Source: Leadbetterella sp964423865
Lineage (GTDB): Bacteria > Bacteroidota > Bacteroidia > Cytophagales > Spirosomataceae
Assembly: GCA_964423865.1 (NCBI GenBank)
Contig: CAYRGN010000004.1
Coordinates: 66,202 to 130,201 of the forward strand
Direction of reading: 5' to 3'
DNA length: 64,000 bases
The position numbers and the translations under genes are program-made. How positions within the stretch are numbered: the stretch's first letter is position 1; every line of letters begins with the position of its first letter. Positions 59,566 through 64,000 of this stretch are shown one piece after another. The notes below the pieces were generated by a model. It saw nothing but the letters and a program-made list of their open reading frames with translations. It was not told the origin of the DNA and made no database searches.

Positions 59566-61800
59566 CTAATCCACATATATTTCATCCGCCAGCAGCCAGG
59601 CTTTAGCGCCCGCACCATATTCTCCTTCCGGAATGATGCCCTTGTTTTCAGCAAAGACTTTTACATACCGGGCTTTAGCCGGTTTTATCTTTGCCCGTAC
59701 CCTGTTGATCCCGTTCGCGGGAAATTCGTTTGTGCGAAAGACCTCCTTATAGCTCACTCCGTCTTTTGACAAATAAAACACCAGGGTGGTCGGCTCCCAC
59801 ATTCTCTGCCAGTGATACTTTAGGATATTTACTCCCAGCCGGGAGATCTTCTGCACCTGCCCCAGGTCAATGACGGCGTCGAGGTCTTCCCCGCTGAAGC
59901 CCACCCACTGGCCGTTATTGTAACGGGCGTTTCCGCTAAGGCCGTTTACCAGCGCAAGCGGTGAGGCCGGGTTAAACGCCGGTTTTGGCAAATGCCTGAG
60001 CTCAAGCTTTCCGGAAACGGCTTTATGAAAGTGAACATCCTGTTCCAGCACCTTCCCATAGGGTTTTCCCCCGCTGTATAACTGACTTTTTAACACCTGG
60101 CTTTTATCCACACGTACAGGATCCTGATACAACCTATCCTGATCGGTAGGATTCCGCCCGTCAAGCGTATAATAAATCCGGGCATCCGGAACGGTGGTGG
60201 AGAGAGAAAGAGCGTTTCCTTCCCATTCATACTTCAGTTCTTCGTAGCGGTCAAAATAGTTGACGCCCTTCTGTTTCAGAAGTATTTCATTTTGACGTAG
60301 CCGCTCCAAAAAATCCGGGTAATCTTTTTGCCCGGCGGGAGTCCACGCCGTTTCCGCCAGCGCCAAAGCCCTCGGAAAGGTCATATATTCCACCTGCGCG
60401 GCATCGGCCATATATTCCGACCAGACGTTCCCCTGCACCCCTATAATGTAAGGATGAAACTCGGGTTCCAGCTCTTTGGGGTAGGGCTCGTAGCTATACA
60501 CTTTATCGAGGGGCGTGAACCAGGCTGCTGCAACAGGCTCTCCGGGATCAAGCGACTGGTAGTAGTCAAAATACAAATGGCTTTCCGGGGTCATCACCAC
60601 ACGATGCCTTTGCCGGGCCGACTCTATTCCGCCAACTTCCCCCCGCCAGCTCATGACGGTGGCATTCGGGCTCACCCCCCCTTCCAGGATCTCATCCCAA
60701 CCGATGATCTCACGGCCTCTGCTGTTCAGGTATTTTTCTATGCGGCGAATAAAATAGCTCTGGAGCTCATGTTCATCTTCCAGGTGCTGGTCTTTCATGC
60801 GCTTCTGACAATGCGGGCATGCCTTCCAGCGGGCTTTAGGGCATTCATCGCCCCCTATATGAATATATTTTGAAGGAAAGAGCGCCAGCACTTCATCCAG
60901 CACATCTTCCAGGAAAACAAAAGTGCTGTCTTTCCCTGCGCAGAAAACGTCGTCAAAAATACCCCAGAAAGTAGCGGTACTGTAGCCCTGTCCGCGGCAT
61001 CCCAAATGGGGGTAGGCCGCCAGCGCCGCCGATGCATGGCCGGGCATTTCAATTTCCGGGATAATGGTAATATGCCGTTCTGATGCATATTGCACCAGCT
61101 CTTTTACCTCTTCCTGTGTATAATACCCGCCGTAACGTACACCGTCAAACCGGTGGGGAGAATCTTTCTTGTGGCCGATAATGGTTTCGCTTCTGTAGGC
61201 AGCCACACGTTGCAGCTCCGGGTATTTTTTAATCTCAATACGCCAGCCCTGGTCTTCCGTTAAGTGCCAGTGAAAGGTATTCAGCTTATAAAAAGCCATC
61301 AGGTCGATATACTTTTTAAGAAAGCTCAGGGAAAACATATTCCGGCCTGTGTCGAGGTGCAGACCGCGGTAAGCAAATCGCGGGGAATCGGCAATGCGGC
61401 ATGCAGGAATGACGGGCGACTGCCCGGCCAGCTGCAGGAGGCTCTGGATCCCGTAAAAAACGCCGGCTGCATCATTCCCTGTGATCCGGATCTGTTCGGG
61501 AGTTACTTCCATAACATAGGCTTCATCCTTCCCGAGAGCGCTTGTGGCGAGCCGGATGACGGTACCGGTCTGGCTGTCCGGAGAAACCTGAACGGCCGGT
61601 AAATCCTGTAGGGCAGTTTGCAGAAACTCTTCCAGAGGCTTCAAGGGGGTATCGGCATGAACGGTTGTGCCGGCACTTATAGTAAACGACCCGTCCAGCA
61701 TCTGCACCGACTCCGGCCGGGGAATCACCGGCAACTGCGCCCGTACCCAACTGCTGCACCAACAGATACAGCTGATCAAAAGGATAATTTTTCTCCGCAT
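59566..61800 (-). CDS. GH20 beta-N-acetylhexosaminidase, secreted
   Basis: 744 residues with a signal peptide (MRRKIILLISCICWCSSWVRAQ). A GH20b-type N-terminal domain leads to the catalytic barrel: FAYRGLHLDTGRNMFS, FHWHLTEDQGWRIEIK and HIGGDECPKARW, with the catalytic Asp-Glu pair, then GWDEILEGG. The C-terminal 200 residues resemble chitobiase C-terminal and F5/8-type domains (YYTLDGRNPTDQDRLY; VIDLGQVQKISRLGVNIL). It releases terminal N-acetylhexosamines from chitin or glycans. Convergent with the dipeptidase. Confidence 0.94.
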   Translation of the reverse strand: MRRKIILLISCICWCSSWVRAQLPVIPRPESVQMLDGSFTISAGTTVHADTPLKPLEEFLQTALQDLPAVQVSPDSQTGTVIRLATSALGKDEAYVMEVTPEQIRITGNDAAGVFYGIQSLLQLAGQSPVIPACRIADSPRFAYRGLHLDTGRNMFSLSFLKKYIDLMAFYKLNTFHWHLTEDQGWRIEIKKYPELQRVAAYRSETIIGHKKDSPHRFDGVRYGGYYTQEEVKELVQYASERHITIIPEIEMPGHASAALAAYPHLGCRGQGYSTATFWGIFDDVFCAGKDSTFVFLEDVLDEVLALFPSKYIHIGGDECPKARWKACPHCQKRMKDQHLEDEHELQSYFIRRIEKYLNSRGREIIGWDEILEGGVSPNATVMSWRGEVGGIESARQRHRVVMTPESHLYFDYYQSLDPGEPVAAAWFTPLDKVYSYEPYPKELEPEFHPYIIGVQGNVWSEYMADAAQVEYMTFPRALALAETAWTPAGQKDYPDFLERLRQNEILLKQKGVNYFDRYEELKYEWEGNALSLSTTVPDARIYYTLDGRNPTDQDRLYQDPVRVDKSQVLKSQLYSGGKPYGKVLEQDVHFHKAVSGKLELRHLPKPAFNPASPLALVNGLSGNARYNNGQWVGFSGEDLDAVIDLGQVQKISRLGVNILKYHWQRMWEPTTLVFYLSKDGVSYKEVFRTNEFPANGINRVRAKIKPAKARYVKVFAENKGIIPEGEYGAGAKAWLLADEIYVD

Positions 61801-61917
61801 TAAATCAGTAAATTTAGTTTTAAAGTTTTCAGGAAAAAGTATTTTCGATTGAATATGTTGTTAATTCTCCCTATTTATATTCTTTCCACTCACTCATTCT
61901 TTATACTATTCATTTTT

Positions 61918-63603
61918 TTAAACTGCACTTCCCACCAAAAAATTAATCCCTCGTTGGGTAATTCTGTATTGTTGGTTCGGGGCATTCGCCTGTTCCAAGG
62001 TGTATGCTATTAAACCGTTGTCCTTTAGCGGTTTTACATAATCATCACGGTATCGGTCTTTGCTCCGATAGCCTAAAGCGGAAGCCAGCTCTTCCAAAGA
62101 AACAGGCAGAAGTGTCAGAAGAAGCGTACTCAACAAAACCTTTCCCCGCTTTTTCAGGAACTCCCCACTTTTTTCTTCCCAACTCCCCGCTTTTTTTAAT
62201 TCATCTAACGTTATATCGCTGTTTATCAGGAACCTGATATTTTCTAACTCCCCACTTTTTTCTTCCCAACTCCCCACTAATTGTAAAACAAACTCATTCC
62301 AATCTTCTAATTCTTTCAGGCTCAGGTCAAGCGGTAAAGATTGTAATTGACTGATTCTTTCCGCTCCGAGTTGGTCTTCTGTCAATTGGCTGAGCGAAAC
62401 ATATAAACGGTATAAATCTCCAACCTGATAAACAACCATAGGAATAACACTCAGAAACGGTTCGTCTTCTATAAAAAAGGGATGGGCACCTCCTGTGTAG
62501 GCGTTTACAAATTTATCCATATTCTTTACCCCCGAACCGATTTCATCAGCCCAGGTAAGCACATTGAAAAACGCACGGATATTCGGGTTTTTGGGCTCGG
62601 CATCAAATGTGTCCAAATCAAGCGGACCTCTGAAACGCATCCGGTTAGGATTGGTGGCTTCTACACGGTCTTTGTAGATAATTACTTCCGTAGGTGTAGC
62701 ACTGTTATATTCCCGGTGGATAATGATATTACCCACCAATTCCCGAAAGATGAGCTCCCGTAAATCCTTCCGCTCCCCATTTCTATCCTGATAGAATTTC
62801 TCCGCCCATTTGTCTTTGATAAAAGCCAAGGTTTGTAAATACGAATCAATCAAATTGGTTTTCAACAACAAGCGGTCGTCCCAACGATTCATATTTTCTC
62901 TTCGCTCCAAAATATCTATCCGATAGGCAGGGAGTATATTCCCAATCACTTCATCTGTCCCGAATACCAAGGCAGCCGCAAGTGTCAAGCCTTCTGCACC
63001 CGTGGTAAAGTCTCGCCTCAGAAATCGGGCATCCCGTAAAATACGCTCATTTGTAGCTTCCAACCAAGGATGATTGGCATTGACCAATACCAGACGGGAA
63101 CGAACTTTATCGAACAGAGCCGTATCTAAATCGGCTATTTTCAGATGAGGGAAAATTTGGTTTTCCGTGAATACATTGCGTTTTCGTGCATAGAGTTCCG
63201 CAATGCGGGCTTCATCAGTAATTCGGAAATCACTGTCGTTTTCCCGGTCGTACACCACCGTACCGTGCTTATGCACAAACGAACTTACAGGCACACGAAT
63301 ATAGAGTACCTTCCCGTTAGTATGCTTTACCTCGTTTACAGCCAACGGAAAAGGAGGGTTCAATACATCGGGGTTGTTCAGTGCCGTAACAATGTCTTGC
63401 TTGAGGTTCATTAAGTTTTGCCCGTCAAGACCCAATACCGTTCCATTGTCAGCTACTCCCAACAAGATAACACCGCCCTCGCGATTAAGAAAAGACGCTA
63501 CCGTATCATAGAATGAATCCGGAACACCGTTTTGTGCTTCTTTGAACTCAACACGAATATTTTCTCCCTGAGTTAAGATTTTATGCAGTTCTTGTTGGGT
63601 CAT
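61918..63603 (-). CDS. AlbA_2 (Schlafen-type) domain protein, second copy
   Basis: 561 residues. N-terminal AlbA_2 domain (NIRVEFKEAQNGVPDSFYDT, SFLNREGGVILLGVADNG), a central region with RELVGNIIIHREYNSATPTE and ADEIGSGVKNMDKFV that matches HATPase_c_4-type partners, and a C-terminal winged-helix-like part (SLEELASALGYRSKDRYRDD). Between them GSWEEKSGE occurs twice. It is about 120 residues longer than the island copy at 11401-12729 and shares only the architecture. Moderate A+T, no partner gene. Likely regulatory or defence-linked, by family context. Confidence 0.85.
   Translation of the reverse strand: MTQQELHKILTQGENIRVEFKEAQNGVPDSFYDTVASFLNREGGVILLGVADNGTVLGLDGQNLMNLKQDIVTALNNPDVLNPPFPLAVNEVKHTNGKVLYIRVPVSSFVHKHGTVVYDRENDSDFRITDEARIAELYARKRNVFTENQIFPHLKIADLDTALFDKVRSRLVLVNANHPWLEATNERILRDARFLRRDFTTGAEGLTLAAALVFGTDEVIGNILPAYRIDILERRENMNRWDDRLLLKTNLIDSYLQTLAFIKDKWAEKFYQDRNGERKDLRELIFRELVGNIIIHREYNSATPTEVIIYKDRVEATNPNRMRFRGPLDLDTFDAEPKNPNIRAFFNVLTWADEIGSGVKNMDKFVNAYTGGAHPFFIEDEPFLSVIPMVVYQVGDLYRLYVSLSQLTEDQLGAERISQLQSLPLDLSLKELEDWNEFVLQLVGSWEEKSGELENIRFLINSDITLDELKKAGSWEEKSGEFLKKRGKVLLSTLLLTLLPVSLEELASALGYRSKDRYRDDYVKPLKDNGLIAYTLEQANAPNQQYRITQRGINFLVGSAV
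62159..62277 (-). repeat. Repeated SWEEKSGE-coding segments
   Basis: Two copies of a 32-base sequence (about 62159-62190 and 62246-62277; plus-strand AACTCCCCACTTTTTTCTTC then CCAACTCCCC) encode GSWEEKSGE in the second AlbA_2 protein's linker. Near-identity at DNA level suggests recent duplication. Confidence 0.8.
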
Positions 63604-63776
63604 TATCCCGTTCTTTTATTATATCTTTACCGATCGTTGGTTGTGCTGCCTTGTATGTATGAGCACCGAGCCATTGAACGTGCTTGTATTCAGCAGCATC
63701 CATATTCTTACGGAGCTTAAAAATACTAATAAAATGCATAGTGTGGAAAGCAACTGCTTAAAGGAGGTAAAAAAAG

Positions 63777-63841
63777 AACGCAGATTCCGCAAAACCGGCA
63801 CAGGCATTTCATGCCCTGTACTTATCTGCTGAATCTGCGTT
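63777..63841. terminator. Large hairpin between AlbA_2 and lpdA genes
   Basis: AACGCAGATTC and GAATCTGCGTT form a perfect 11-bp stem, with an inner near-perfect stem ACAGGCA/TGCCCTGT. It lies 20 bases downstream of the lpdA stop on the minus strand. The region 63604-63860 holds no convincing gene; short ORFs on both strands there look like by-products of the hairpin. Confidence 0.55.
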
Positions 63842-63860
63842 ATCCGCGGTCTATGAAAAT

Positions 63861-64000
63861 CTACATGTGTACCGACCGGTTCTCTGTGGCGGCCAGGCAG
63901 GCCTCTTTCAAGGCTTCCAGGTACGTAGGGTGGGCGTGCGAAGACCGGGCCACATCTTCTGCCGAAGCCCTGAACTCCATCGCTACCACGGCCTCCCCGA
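63861..64000 (-). CDS. lpdA: Dihydrolipoyl dehydrogenase (3' end only)
   Basis: The minus strand encodes the C-terminal 45 residues, including GEAVVAMEFRASAEDVARSS, HAHPTYLEALKEACLAA and TENRSVHM before TAG at 63861-63863. The SSHAHPT segment carries the active-site His of the dimerisation domain. The rest lies beyond the right edge. The enzyme re-oxidises dihydrolipoamide in pyruvate and 2-oxoglutarate dehydrogenase complexes. Confidence 0.92.
   Translation of the reverse strand, partial: GEAVVAMEFRASAEDVARSSHAHPTYLEALKEACLAATENRSVHM

Noticed and set aside
63619..63832. Short ORFs on both strands between the second AlbA_2 gene and lpdA
   Set aside because: Both run through the perfect hairpin at 63777-63841 and have no motif or credible leader; read as structural by-products.

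Overview
The window looks like chromosome of a Bacteroidota bacterium, most likely Flavobacteriia or Cytophagia; the exact lineage cannot be fixed from sequence alone. Pointers are TAnnTTTG-type -7 promoter elements before several genes, A-rich rather than strong Shine-Dalgarno leaders, a HupE/UreJ-like protein divergent from a DUF6702-like protein, TPR-linked HisKA_3 kinases and many short Bacteroidota-type lipoproteins. The backbone is GC-balanced (near half G+C by eye). Several AT-rich patches interrupt it and read as acquired DNA.

Layout. 1-10956 is core: the end of thrS, a TPR lipoprotein, two paralogous secreted proteins, an EVE-domain protein, a uxuA plus GMC-oxidoreductase pair and an EamA transporter. 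10976-26113 is an AT-rich island between the EamA transporter gene and glgB. It holds an XRE regulator with two decayed copies of itself, an AlbA_2/Schlafen-type ATPase bracketed by direct repeats, a secreted protein, a dense co-directional cluster (15228-24661), and an AAA_14/DUF4143 ATPase. 26146-32295 returns to core (glgB, a STAS protein, rnz, alaS). 32296-34155 is a toxin-antitoxin patch with one intact pair and two decayed toxins. 34152-41654 is core (ATP-grasp, porin, CvpA, YqeY, pdxJ, glycosyltransferase, cation efflux, class A beta-lactamase, flavin reductase). After a small AT-rich pair comes the tyrosine/homogentisate degradation operon (hppD-hmgA-fahA) with a divergent LysR gene, then a TPR histidine kinase and response regulator, a HupE/M1 peptidase/FAD-oxidase operon, an amidohydrolase-GntP-RidA-dipeptidase run, a GH20 hexosaminidase, a second AlbA_2 protein and the 3' end of lpdA.

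The most interesting system is 15228-24661. It encodes a PP2C phosphatase, a 1045-residue membrane Ser/Thr kinase (Thr/Tyr repeat tail, TM, SH3, ten CxxCxGxG zinc knuckles), a coiled-coil protein, a ClpB-like AAA+ protein, an NrdG-like radical SAM protein, a zinc-ribbon/FHA protein, a bacterial PH-domain protein, a small membrane protein and a 39-residue CxxCxGxG microprotein. Spacings are mostly a few bases or overlaps, so it probably works as one unit. My reading is a membrane-anchored phospho-signalling device: kinase and phosphatase set a phosphothreonine state, FHA reads it, and the AAA+ and radical SAM proteins act as remodelling or modifying output. A stress-response or anti-phage role is inferred from the island setting and is not shown by the sequence.

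Two other genome-scale signals stand out. An AGCTCATAGCTC-type simple repeat lies just 5' of three unrelated start codons, always in the same orientation relative to the gene. Both AlbA_2 proteins carry short tandem or repeated peptides in the linker before their C-terminal winged-helix region.
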